Shown: positions 43,351-51,213 of the stretch, one piece after another
How positions within the stretch are numbered: position 1 is the stretch's first letter
How the letters are laid out: the number at the start of each line of letters is the position of its first letter
NCBI RefSeq assembly: GCF_000739615.1
Contig: NZ_BATP01000007.1
Location: 186,001 to 250,000 of the forward strand
Direction of reading: 5' to 3'
Length of the DNA: 64,000 bases
Origin: Haloferula sp. BvORR071
Lineage (GTDB): Bacteria; Verrucomicrobiota; Verrucomicrobiia; Verrucomicrobiales; Akkermansiaceae
Position numbers and translations under genes: made by a program
The notes under the pieces: generated by a model
What the model was told of the DNA's origin: nothing
What the model saw: only the letters and a program-made list of their open reading frames with translations
The model's database searches: none

Positions 43351-46002
43351 ATGTCCCGCTCGAGATCATTTTCCGGTCATCCGGCCAGCTCAGAAGTGGC
43401 ACACCTGTCGGCCGCCATTCTCGGTGCTGATCCACGCAAGCCTTGGCTGGCCGCGCGCAGCCGTAGAAGCTTGGAGGCCGCCGGCTTCGCAATCCATGAG
43501 GGCGAACTCCCGGATAGTCCCTGCCTGCTCCTGCGCGCCGGAGAAGCACTAGGCTCGCCGGACTTGCTGCGCCTGCCGCCGCTCGCGCCCGGCAAGGACC
43601 TCGTGGCCATCGGTCTTCCCGCAAGCCGTCCCGAACGCCACGCGGAATGGTTGGAACTCCACGCCCGTCACGGAGGCTGCTATCCTGCGGAGCTTCCGTC
43701 GACTCTCTGCGAGTGGCACTCTTCTGCGGCTACGGCCCAGCTCCGCTTGCGCGGCGAGCCGCTGCCAGCGGGCACCCGCGTGATCCACTGGCCGGCGCTG
43801 GATCTCGCCGCCACCGATGAGCGGCTCTCGGTCTATCAGATCGTCACCAGCCTCCAGCACGGTGGCGCGGAGAAGATCGCGCGCGATCTGGCGGAGGAGT
43901 TGCCGAGGCTGGGCCTAGCGGTCCAGTTGGTGGTTCTTGGCAAGGGCCACCGGCGCTTGCTGGAAACCCGTGGAGAATTGCTGGATCTCTCGAGTCATTC
44001 GCGGCGTGAACGCGCCGGGATCCTGACCAAGGCTGCCATCGCCCGCGGTGCCGATGTCCTTCACCTCCACCTCACCGATGCCGAGGAGACCCGCGTCTTG
44101 GCGAAGTCCGGGATTCCCGTGATCGCTACCGTCCACAACTCCCGCAAGGGCTGGCCGAATGGATGGGATGGCCTTCAAGCGGCCGATCTCACCCTGCAGC
44201 TTGCCTGCTCGCAGGCGGTGGAGGCGGAAATCCGCGAAGCCTTGCTGGGCCTGCCTGTGCGCACTGTTTGGAATGGCATCCGTCCGGAAGAGTTTCCGGA
44301 GACCCCCCTGCCTTCTTCCGAGGATAGCTTCACTCTGGCCTGTGTGGCGAATCCGCGGCCGCAGAAGCGACTCGAACTGCTGCCCGCCATCGTCGCCGCG
44401 ACTGCCGCGGAACTCGTGGCGCGGGGTGTGCGGAAGCCGGTGAAGCTGGTGATCGCCGGGGAAACATCCTCACGTTTGGCCGATGCCATGAGCAGCCGGG
44501 CCGATGTGGATCGAGAGGCGGCGAAGCATGGCGTGGATCTCACTTGGACCGAGGGGGCTGTTCCCGTCCGTGAGGTGCTCGCGAACTGCCACGCCATGAT
44601 CTCTTGCAGCGCCCATGAGGGCCTGAGCCTCGCCCATCTGGAGGCGCTGTCTTCCGGGCGTCCGGTGATTGCTTGCGATACAGGAGGAACCCGTGAGCTG
44701 GCCTGGCGAAATCCGGCGCTGAGCTTGCGGGATGCCGATGCCTCGCCCGAGAACTTCGCGAAGGCGCTGGCGGATGCTCTGCTCGATCCCCCGCCCTCCG
44801 CCCACAAGCTGGTCTGGCGCGACTTCACCACCAGCCGCATGGCGGAACGCGTGGCCCGCTTCGCCAAGCAGGCTGCCTGTCGCTCGGCCCCCGCCACTAC
44901 CCTCTGGTTCGTCAGCAACAATCTGAGCATGGGCGGGGCGCAGTCTTCCTTGCGGCGTTTGGCGAAGTCCTTCCACGCCCGCGGGATCCGAGTGCGCGTG
45001 GCCCTCTTGCAGGAGTATCCGGAGCACCCCACGCCGGGCCGGCTGGATTTGTTAGAGCATGGGATCGGGGTCTTCGTGCCTCCGCCGGCGGGCTTGATCG
45101 ATGCGCGCGAAGGAGTGGATCTGATCTTGGAAGAGATGGCCAGCGATCCAGCGGCGACGGTGGTGTTCTGGAATGCGATCACCAGCCACAAGCTCTTGCT
45201 CGCGGACTCGCTCCCCTTCGCGAAGGTTCACGATATCTCGCCGGGTGAGATGTGGTTCAGCTCCTTCGAGAAGACGATGGAGAACCCGCCGCCCGGCTTG
45301 CCCTGCCGCGTGCCCTCCGATTACGGACGCCTATTAGAGTGCTTCACGGTGAAGTATTCGGCGGAAGCAGAACGTGCCGCGGCCATCGGCGCACGCGTAC
45401 AGGTGATCCCGAATGGCGTGATCCTGCCGGACCAGCCACGGCGGCGGGCACAGGTGGAAGGTGCTTTCGTCTTCGGCACCGCTGCTCGCGTCAGTCCGCA
45501 AAAGCGGCTGGACGAATTGATCCAAGCTTTCCGCCTCGCCTTGCCCGATCTGCCGCCATGTGTCCTGCGGATCGCCGGTGGCGTCGAGACCGGTGCGGAG
45601 TCTTGTGCGGCGGAACTGCGCAAGCTGGCGGAAGGATTGCCCGTCGAATGGATCGGCGAGACTCAAGACATCGGTGCCTTCCATGCTGGCTGCGATGTCT
45701 TCGTGATGATCTCCGATCCCGCGGGCTGCCCGAATGCCTCGCTGGAAGCACTGGCTTCCGGACTACCGGTGATCGCCACGGATGTCGGCGGAGCTTCCGA
45801 GCAGGTCGTGGATGGAGTGAACGGCTTCTTCATTCCGAAGCGCGATGTCCCAGCCTTGGCCAAGGCCATGGTGGAGATCACCCGCGATCCAGCTCGCCGC
45901 GATGCGATGAGCGAGGCGGCGCGCGAGCATATACGCCGACACTTCACTTTGGAGCGAATGACGGAGGATTACCTGAAACTCTTGGTTCCAGATGCAAGCT
46001 GA
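43351..46002 (+). CDS. Double GT-B glycosyltransferase (two GT4-type domains in one protein)
   Basis: The 883-residue protein has an N-terminal ~155-residue region without a clear family. The first GT4-like domain (about 158-515) has SLQHGGAEKIARDLA and the donor-site SAHEGLSLAHLEALSSGRPV. The second (about 525-880) has NNLSMGGAQSSLRRLAK and DPAGCPNASLEALASGLPVI, then FFIPKRDVPAL. Both keep the E-x7-E type nucleotide-sugar region, so both may be active. Such a protein could add two successive sugars to a cell-surface glycan. It begins ten bases after the FGE-like gene and overlaps the epimerase by 11 bases (translational coupling), consistent with a small glycan operon. Confidence 0.88.
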   Translation: MSRSRSFSGHPASSEVAHLSAAILGADPRKPWLAARSRRSLEAAGFAIHEGELPDSPCLLLRAGEALGSPDLLRLPPLAPGKDLVAIGLPASRPERHAEWLELHARHGGCYPAELPSTLCEWHSSAATAQLRLRGEPLPAGTRVIHWPALDLAATDERLSVYQIVTSLQHGGAEKIARDLAEELPRLGLAVQLVVLGKGHRRLLETRGELLDLSSHSRRERAGILTKAAIARGADVLHLHLTDAEETRVLAKSGIPVIATVHNSRKGWPNGWDGLQAADLTLQLACSQAVEAEIREALLGLPVRTVWNGIRPEEFPETPLPSSEDSFTLACVANPRPQKRLELLPAIVAATAAELVARGVRKPVKLVIAGETSSRLADAMSSRADVDREAAKHGVDLTWTEGAVPVREVLANCHAMISCSAHEGLSLAHLEALSSGRPVIACDTGGTRELAWRNPALSLRDADASPENFAKALADALLDPPPSAHKLVWRDFTTSRMAERVARFAKQAACRSAPATTLWFVSNNLSMGGAQSSLRRLAKSFHARGIRVRVALLQEYPEHPTPGRLDLLEHGIGVFVPPPAGLIDAREGVDLILEEMASDPAATVVFWNAITSHKLLLADSLPFAKVHDISPGEMWFSSFEKTMENPPPGLPCRVPSDYGRLLECFTVKYSAEAERAAAIGARVQVIPNGVILPDQPRRRAQVEGAFVFGTAARVSPQKRLDELIQAFRLALPDLPPCVLRIAGGVETGAESCAAELRKLAEGLPVEWIGETQDIGAFHAGCDVFVMISDPAGCPNASLEALASGLPVIATDVGGASEQVVDGVNGFFIPKRDVPALAKAMVEITRDPARRDAMSEAAREHIRRHFTLERMTEDYLKLLVPDAS

Positions 46003-46912
46003 GCGAAACAGAGTTCTGGTAACTGGAGCCTCCGGCTTCATCGGCAGCCAGGTGGCGCGCCACCTGGCTGCGGTGGGCCACGCCATCACCGCTCTCGACC
46101 TGCGGCCTCCGCCGGAGCCTCATCCGGCTGGAGTGAAGATGATCGACTGCGATCTTCGCCACGGGAAGCTACCCGACGACGAGCTCCCCCACGTCGTCCA
46201 CCTTGCAGCCCTCGGCGGAGTGCGCCCTTCCATGGAGCGGCCGCTCGACTATCTCGACACCAATCTCGGGGCGACGATCCGTTTGTTAGAGCATGCCCGT
46301 AAGCGCGGCCTGCGGCGCTTCATCTTCGCATCCTCGTCCAGCGTCTATGGCCCCACTGCCGGCAGGCCAAGCAAGGAAGACGACCAGCTCAACCCGTGCA
46401 GCCCCTATGCCATTACCAAGCTCCAAGGCGAGGAATGGGGGCAGCTGTTCGCGGAGAAGCACGGCATCGATTTCATCGCCTTGCGCTTCTTTGCGGTGTG
46501 GGGACCGGGGCAGAGGCCGGATCTAGCGCTGGAGTCATTCCGCCGGAAGATCCTCGAAGGAGAAGCCATTACCATCCATGGCGACGGCAGCCAGCGGCGA
46601 GATCTCACGCATGTCTCGGATGTGGCGCGGGCGATTGAGGCGGCGCTAGCTTGGAATGGGCGAGGCTTCGAGGTGTTCAACGTCGGGACCGGTAGAAGTC
46701 ACTCCGTGAATGAGATGCTACGCGCCGCGGAGGCGTGGACAGGGATGAAGACGAAGGTCCACTATGGCCCGGCGCATCCGGCGGATGTGCCCGCGACCTT
46801 GGCGGATGTGAGGAAGGCGGAGGAGATGCTCGGTTGGAAAGCGGAGGCCTCTTTTCCCGGAAGGTCCCCGCTCCCTAACAGCGGCAAAGCCGCCCTCGGA
46901 CTGCTGCGGTGA
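45992..46912 (+). CDS. NAD-dependent sugar epimerase/dehydratase, 3' end replaced by a REP element
   Basis: The SDR Rossmann motif is VLVTGASGFIGSQVARHLA. Ser in FASSSSVYG and Tyr/Lys in YAITKLQGEEW form the catalytic set, with FNVGTGRSHSVNEMLRA near the end. It resembles UDP-glucuronate/UDP-glucose 4-epimerases that interconvert nucleotide sugars in the cytoplasm. After GWKAEASF the reading frame runs into the REP copy at 46886. The last residues (SGKAALGLLR) and the stop codon are encoded by the repeat, so the usual C-terminal helix (~20 residues) is lost. Activity may be reduced. The start overlaps the upstream GT gene by 11 bases. Confidence 0.88.
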   Translation: MQAERNRVLVTGASGFIGSQVARHLAAVGHAITALDLRPPPEPHPAGVKMIDCDLRHGKLPDDELPHVVHLAALGGVRPSMERPLDYLDTNLGATIRLLEHARKRGLRRFIFASSSSVYGPTAGRPSKEDDQLNPCSPYAITKLQGEEWGQLFAEKHGIDFIALRFFAVWGPGQRPDLALESFRRKILEGEAITIHGDGSQRRDLTHVSDVARAIEAALAWNGRGFEVFNVGTGRSHSVNEMLRAAEAWTGMKTKVHYGPAHPADVPATLADVRKAEEMLGWKAEASFPGRSPLPNSGKAALGLLR

Positions 46913-46969
46913 TCCGCAGCTTTTGAATGCATCTTACGGTGCGCCCTCTCGGTCGGAGTGAATCAGCCC
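46886..46969 (+). repeat. REP-like element, copy 6 (forward, 84 bp)
   Basis: The unit runs from aaagccgccctcgg through the core gctgcggtgatccgcagc to gaatcagccc. Its left half supplies the epimerase's last codons and stop (tga within the core). Confidence 0.9.
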
Positions 46970-47151
46970 GCCCGCTCCGCCAGCGCCGGACCTTATGTCC
47001 AGTTTGTAACAAAGCATCCCCGCGAATCACTTGGGCTCCGCGCCACCACGCTAGCCGTGGCTCCGCGGTCCCTCGCGCCGTGGCAATCCTTCCGGCTATC
47101 GAAGTCTCTTGTCAGGCCGACATCCCACGCTTGCGCAAGCGAACGCTCCGA
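46970..47151. other. 182-bp interval between inverted REP copies, no gene
   Basis: This sequence is bracketed by REP copies 6 and 7 in the same orientation as the repeats around RAYT at 29.8 kb. No transposase or other ORF is supported inside. It is a candidate RAYT-less (non-autonomous) derivative. Together with the two repeats it fills the 46913-47269 gap. Confidence 0.5.
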
Positions 47152-47238
47152 GGGCTGATTCATTTCCCTCTGGAAAGCCGGCCCCACCCTGCACTCGAAA
47201 GCTGCAAATAATCGCAGCAGTCCGAGGGCCTGCGGCTT
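47152..47238 (-). repeat. REP-like element, copy 7 (reverse, 87 bp)
   Basis: The unit runs from gggctgatt to cctgcggctt. The core gctgcaaataatcgcagc has one stem mismatch. It ends about 30 bases before the stop codon of the convergent FAD dehydrogenase gene. Confidence 0.9.
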
Positions 47239-47269
47239 CATTCGCCGGGGACAAGATAGGAGGATAAAA

Positions 47270-48832
47270 TCACCCCGCCACCGCCTCGGCCACGCGCATG
47301 CCGTCCATCGCGGCGCTTACGATGCCGCCGGCATAGCCTGCGCCTTCGCCGCAGGGATAGAGCCCCTGCAACTCCGGATGCTCCAAGGAGTCATCGCGGC
47401 GCGGGATCCGCACCGGCGAACTCGTGCGGGTCTCGAAACCCAAAAGTAGCGCTTCCTTCCCCGCATAGCCGCGGATCTTGCGATCGAAAAGCTTCAGGCC
47501 GGTCTGCATGCGCTGGACCACGCCTTTGGGCATGATCTCATGCAGCGGCGCGGGCTTGCCTCCGGGGAAGTAACTCGTCTTCGGCAGGTCCGCCGAAATC
47601 TTGCCCGCGAGGAAGTCCGCCACGCGCTGAGCCGGTGCCACTTGGCCGCCGCCGCCCGCTTGCTTCGCCGCGACCTCGAGGGCCTTTTGATAGGCGATGC
47701 CCGACAAAATGCCGTGCTCCTTCGCAAAGGAATCGGTGTCTTCCGGCTCGACGGTCACCACCAGCCCGGAGTTCGCGAAGGGCGAGTCGCGCCGCGCCAG
47801 GCTCATGCCATTGACCACCACCTCGTCATTCTCCGTGGAGGCCGGCACGATGAAACCGCCCGGGCACATGCAGAAGGAATGCACCCCGCGGTCGTCGATC
47901 TTGGTCGCTACGGCGTAGCGTGCCGCGGGCAAGAGCTCGGGGCGTTCCTCGTCCTTCTTCAGGTGGTACTGCTGGGCATCGATGAAGGGCTGGGGATGCT
48001 CGATCCGCACGCCAACCGCAAAGGGCTTGCGCTCTAACAGGATATGTTTCGCTGCGAGTAGGCGGTAGATATCACGCGCGCTGTGACCGGTCGCCAGGAT
48101 TACCGCCTCACCGGTGATCTCCTCGCCCGTGGCCGTCACCACCCCGCGGAGCTTGTTCCCTTCCATCAGGAAATCGCTTACCTTGGTCTGGAAGCGGACC
48201 TCCCCGCCCCCTTCGAGGATCGAGGCGCGCATCGCCTTCACCACGTTCGGCAGAAGGTTCGAGCCGATGTGCGGATGGGCGTCGGTCAGGATCCGCTGCG
48301 GCGCGCCATGTGCGACCAGGATCTCATACACGCGCGCCACCGGCCCGCGCTTGGTTGCGCGGGTGTAGAGCTTGCCATCGGAAAAGGTCCCGGCCCCGCC
48401 CTCGCCGAAGCAGTAGTTCGAGTCCTCGATCACCGTCCCCTGGCGCAGGATCGGAGCGAGGTCGAAGCGCCGCGCGGAGGCATCCTTGCCGCGCTCCAGC
48501 ACGATCGGCCTCAGGCCCAATTCCAAGCAACGCAGGGCCGCGAACATCCCGGCAGGACCGCAGCCGACGATCACGATCGTCTTGGCATTCGCGGGCAGCC
48601 GCGGCGCGGTCCATGTCGGCGTGACTTCTTCCGGCAGCGGCTCATCCACCGCCACCTCCAGGCGGACTTGCACTTTCACGGCCCGCTGGCGGGCATCGAG
48701 CGAGTGCTTGAGCAGGCGCACCCCGCTGACCCGGGTGGGCGGCAGGCCGAGCTGCTTCGCCGCCGCGGCTTTCCACGCCGCTTCATCTTCGGAAGCTTCG
48801 AGCGGCAGAATCAGGTCGAGCGTGTGGATCAT
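47270..48832 (-). CDS. FAD-dependent dehydrogenase (COG2509-type)
   Basis: Starting at ATG 48832 gives MIHTLDLILPLEASEDEAAW and 520 residues; the track's longer frame adds an unlikely N-terminus. An N-terminal ~85-residue domain is followed by the FAD Rossmann motif IVIVGCGPAGMFAALRCLE. CFGEGGAGTFSDGKLYTR and SFCMCPGGFIVPA are signatures of this group, and the end is GLYPCGEGAGYAGGIVSAAM. Members are uncharacterised flavoproteins present in many bacteria. The gene's 5' side contains the inverted-repeat element at 48874-49000. Confidence 0.88.
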   Translation of the reverse strand: MIHTLDLILPLEASEDEAAWKAAAAKQLGLPPTRVSGVRLLKHSLDARQRAVKVQVRLEVAVDEPLPEEVTPTWTAPRLPANAKTIVIVGCGPAGMFAALRCLELGLRPIVLERGKDASARRFDLAPILRQGTVIEDSNYCFGEGGAGTFSDGKLYTRATKRGPVARVYEILVAHGAPQRILTDAHPHIGSNLLPNVVKAMRASILEGGGEVRFQTKVSDFLMEGNKLRGVVTATGEEITGEAVILATGHSARDIYRLLAAKHILLERKPFAVGVRIEHPQPFIDAQQYHLKKDEERPELLPAARYAVATKIDDRGVHSFCMCPGGFIVPASTENDEVVVNGMSLARRDSPFANSGLVVTVEPEDTDSFAKEHGILSGIAYQKALEVAAKQAGGGGQVAPAQRVADFLAGKISADLPKTSYFPGGKPAPLHEIMPKGVVQRMQTGLKLFDRKIRGYAGKEALLLGFETRTSSPVRIPRRDDSLEHPELQGLYPCGEGAGYAGGIVSAAMDGMRVAEAVAG

Positions 48833-48873
48833 CGGCGGGAAGGCGTCATCGCAGGAGCACGGCGGCGGGGCAA

Positions 48874-49000
48874 GCAAAGTAGTCCGCACAGGCCGTGTGT
48901 GGACGAAGCCCCCCCGTAGCCGTATCTACCCGGGGGCTTGGAGTTCGGTCCGCCACCAGAACTGCTTCGTCCGCTCAGAGGACTGAGCGGACTACTTTGC
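48874..49000. repeat. 127-bp element with 14-bp perfect terminal inverted repeats
   Basis: gcaaagtagtccgc (48874-48887) and gcggactactttgc (48987-49000) are exact reverse complements. Inside lie ggacgaag/cttcgtcc, a gtag/ctac stem with G/C arms, and gtccgctcag-agga-ctgagcggac (48969-48992). It could fold into one extended cruciform. It sits between the FAD dehydrogenase start and the small secreted peptide. No transposase lies nearby. Confidence 0.7.
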
Positions 49001-49032
49001 AAACCCCGCGAACCCACTAGCGTAGCCGGATC

Positions 49033-49182
49033 ATGCTCCGATCCCTCTTCATCATCCTAGCGCTCGCCCTCCCGACTGCCGCCGAAACGGGCGGCTGGGG
49101 CTGGAACTTCCGGACCGATGCCGCGGGTTCCAAGTCCGACTTCCTGATCAAGGAAGTCCGGGTCGCCAAGTCGAAGCCCTGA
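49033..49182 (+). CDS. Small exported peptide (49 residues)
   Basis: ATG 49033 to TGA 49182 encodes MLRSLFIILALALPTAAETG, a convincing signal peptide with cleavage near AA-ET, followed by a ~30-residue mature part with WGWNF, acidic and basic residues. The gene lies between the inverted-repeat element and a thioesterase gene (stop 49192), converging with it by nine bases. No homologue is recognised. The signal peptide and codon use favour a real gene, but it is short. Confidence 0.55.
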   Translation: MLRSLFIILALALPTAAETGGWGWNFRTDAAGSKSDFLIKEVRVAKSKP

Positions 49183-49191
49183 GCCAAACCC

Positions 49192-49542
49192 TCAACTCCC
49201 GAGGGGCCGTTTCCGCCCCGCGTCATCCACGCTCACATAGGTAACCGTGGTCACAAAGATCGCCGGGGCCGAGAGATTGCGGCGGTCAAAGACCTCCACC
49301 TTGTAGCTCACCGAGGTGTTGCCTGCCTTCTCCTTCTGGCAGCGAATCTCCAGGATCGTCCCTTGCCTTACGGAGTAGCGGAACTCCACATTGTCCATGC
49401 CGATGGTCACGAACTGGCAGTGCGGATAGTCGATCGACGCCGCGATCCAGCACGCCTCATCCACCCACGCCAAGAGCCGCCCCCCGAAGAGGAAGCCGAA
49501 GTGGTTCAGGTCTTCCGGCAGGACAAGTCGATGCGTTTCCAT
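49192..49542 (-). CDS. Acyl-CoA thioesterase (hotdog fold, YciA-like)
   Basis: The 116-residue protein carries the hotdog signature VLPEDLNHFGFLFGGRLLAW with the catalytic Asp near VDEAC and the strand motif YSVRQGTILEIRCQKEKAG. Its start is six bases from the stop of the DoxX gene, suggesting a shared transcript. Such enzymes hydrolyse acyl-CoAs in the cytoplasm; the chain-length preference cannot be read here. Confidence 0.9.
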   Translation of the reverse strand: METHRLVLPEDLNHFGFLFGGRLLAWVDEACWIAASIDYPHCQFVTIGMDNVEFRYSVRQGTILEIRCQKEKAGNTSVSYKVEVFDRRNLSAPAIFVTTVTYVSVDDAGRKRPLGS

Positions 49543-49548
49543 GGGCGG

Positions 49549-50016
49549 CTACCGCCTGCGGCGGCGTCTGTCCTCCGTGTTGAACAAGGCATCCGCGGAC
49601 CACTGCCCGCCGCCGGTGATGATCAGCACGAAGCAGGGAATCAGGTAGAGCACGGCCATCTCCTTGGCCGGTCCGCCAGTGGAGAAGAAATCTGCATTCA
49701 CATTCACCTGGAAGGCCGCCACGCACATCGCGAAGCCGAACACGAATGCCGCGGGCCGCGTCGCCAAACCCAGTACCAAAAGAGCAGCGGCAAAGACCTC
49801 TGCGCCGATAGTGGCGATCAGGCTCACCGGCCCGCTCATCATGCTGAGTGGCCAGATCCGGGGCACTGGCCAATTCCCGGACAGCTGCGAAAATGCCTGC
49901 CACTTCCCGATTCCGTGGCCGATCATCATCATCAGCCCGAAGCTGACCCGCAGAAACAGGATGCCAGTGGAAGCGAGTGCATCTCGCGTCCCGCAGTCGA
50001 AAAAGAAGCGTTTCAT
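49549..50016 (-). CDS. DoxX-family membrane protein
   Basis: The 155-residue protein has four membrane helices: GILFLRVSFGLMMMIGHGIG, SLIATIGAEVFAAALLVLGL, AFVFGFAMCVAAFQVNV and MAVLYLIPCFVLIITGGGQW. It has the DoxX-typical GHGIGKW, and the C-terminus is strikingly Arg-rich. DoxX proteins are often linked to redox or thiol stress, but the function is not settled. Its start overlaps the jag-like gene's stop by four bases. Confidence 0.88.
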   Translation of the reverse strand: MKRFFFDCGTRDALASTGILFLRVSFGLMMMIGHGIGKWQAFSQLSGNWPVPRIWPLSMMSGPVSLIATIGAEVFAAALLVLGLATRPAAFVFGFAMCVAAFQVNVNADFFSTGGPAKEMAVLYLIPCFVLIITGGGQWSADALFNTEDRRRRRR

Positions 50017-50501
50017 TCAGTAGTTCCCGGCTGGCTTTCGGTCCCGCCACTGCCACGTGGCCGGATCAGGATGCGCTTCAGGCGCTCTTCGCCTCCGGGG
50101 GATACGCTCTCCACGTCCGTGTCATCGATCAGCGCATTGTGCACCAATCGCCGATAGTACGCGTTCAAGGGACGCATCTTGAACGGTTTCCCGCTGGCCT
50201 TCACGGTTTCCGCAGCGCCACGGACTTCCGCGCTCAGCTTGTCCTCCTGGATCGCGCGGTAGTGCTCGCAATCGATCCGGACGCGTGCGGCCTTGGGGAA
50301 ATGTTTCTTAAGCACGCGGTTCACCAAGTACTGCAGATCGTCCAGACGCTCGCCGTCCTTGCCGATCAGCAGCTCGGGACGGGGGCTATGGATTTGCAGG
50401 CACGGCTCTTCCTCACTGTCGAAAACCTCGATGTCCACGTGGAAACCGAGGTGACCCAGCATCGTGTCGAGTATCTTTTTCGCGGCCCCGACGGGTGTCA
50501 T
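50013..50501 (-). CDS. jag: Jag-type KH/R3H RNA-binding protein
   Basis: The 162-residue protein has an N-terminal KH-type segment (LLIGKDGERLDDLQYLVN, about 60-77) and a C-terminal R3H-like region (GAAETVKASGKPFKMRPLN then ALIDDTDVESVSPGGEERL). This is the Jag/SpoIIIJ-associated layout, usually RNA binding and often beside YidC, which is absent here. The protein is cytoplasmic and overlaps DoxX by four bases. Confidence 0.85.
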   Translation of the reverse strand: MTPVGAAKKILDTMLGHLGFHVDIEVFDSEEEPCLQIHSPRPELLIGKDGERLDDLQYLVNRVLKKHFPKAARVRIDCEHYRAIQEDKLSAEVRGAAETVKASGKPFKMRPLNAYYRRLVHNALIDDTDVESVSPGGEERLKRILIRPRGSGGTESQPGTTE

Positions 50502-50546
50502 GGCCCCTATCTAACGACCCAAGGGCCTTCTGGTCAATGTCGGTGC

Positions 50547-50996
50547 TCAATTTGCACTCCATGACTTTCCTACTTGGGCTGCAATGGCTGACAAACGGGC
50601 CTTTTCGTCGTCCGAAAAATCATGAGGCGCCTGCATACCCACCCCGAGCGTCCCCAGCACCTGGGTCCCGTCCGGCGAGAACACCGGTACCGCCAGCGAG
50701 CCGGAAACCTGCGTCTGGCGGGCATCTGGCCGCGCCACCCCGCCGAGGTCCTCCTGCAGGTTGCAGAGCTCCACCGGCTCCCGGCGCTCTGCCGCCACCC
50801 CGGCGATCCCCTTGCCAAAGGGAATGTGGGAAATCTTCGGCAGCAGGAACTCCGGCACCCCCCTCTGGATCACCAGCTCGAGGAACTCCCCGCTGCCATC
50901 GGTGCGGTGCAGGGTGCCAGTCTGGCAATTGAAGGCGCACAGGACTTCGTCCAGCCAGGCGGCAGGATCGGAGCAGGTCTGGAAATCGAGGCTCAT
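50547..50996 (-). CDS. GAF-domain protein
   Basis: The 149-residue protein consists of one GAF-type domain: CAFNCQTGTLHRTDGSGEFL, IPFGKGIAGVAAERREPVEL, SLAVPVFSPDGTQVLGTLGV and AHDFSDDEKARLSAIAAQVG. No output domain is attached, so it may be a small ligand sensor or a free-methionine-sulfoxide-reductase-like protein. The GAF signature is clear, but the ligand is not. Confidence 0.88.
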   Translation of the reverse strand: MSLDFQTCSDPAAWLDEVLCAFNCQTGTLHRTDGSGEFLELVIQRGVPEFLLPKISHIPFGKGIAGVAAERREPVELCNLQEDLGGVARPDARQTQVSGSLAVPVFSPDGTQVLGTLGVGMQAPHDFSDDEKARLSAIAAQVGKSWSAN

Positions 50997-51213
50997 CGGA
51001 GGCTTTTTCGGAGAACCGCACCGCTAAACAAGGAAATAGGTCTGGTGCAGCCCGCCGACCCATGCCCGTTCGCACGAAACGGCCACTACACAAGGAAATC
51101 TTGCCCAGCCCCGGCACACTCACCATAGACTAAGAAACCTGAGAACGAGGACGGGATTTCCCATTTACAGCCCCGCCTAACGATTTCACCCTTCAACCCT
51201 GTTTGACCAACCC

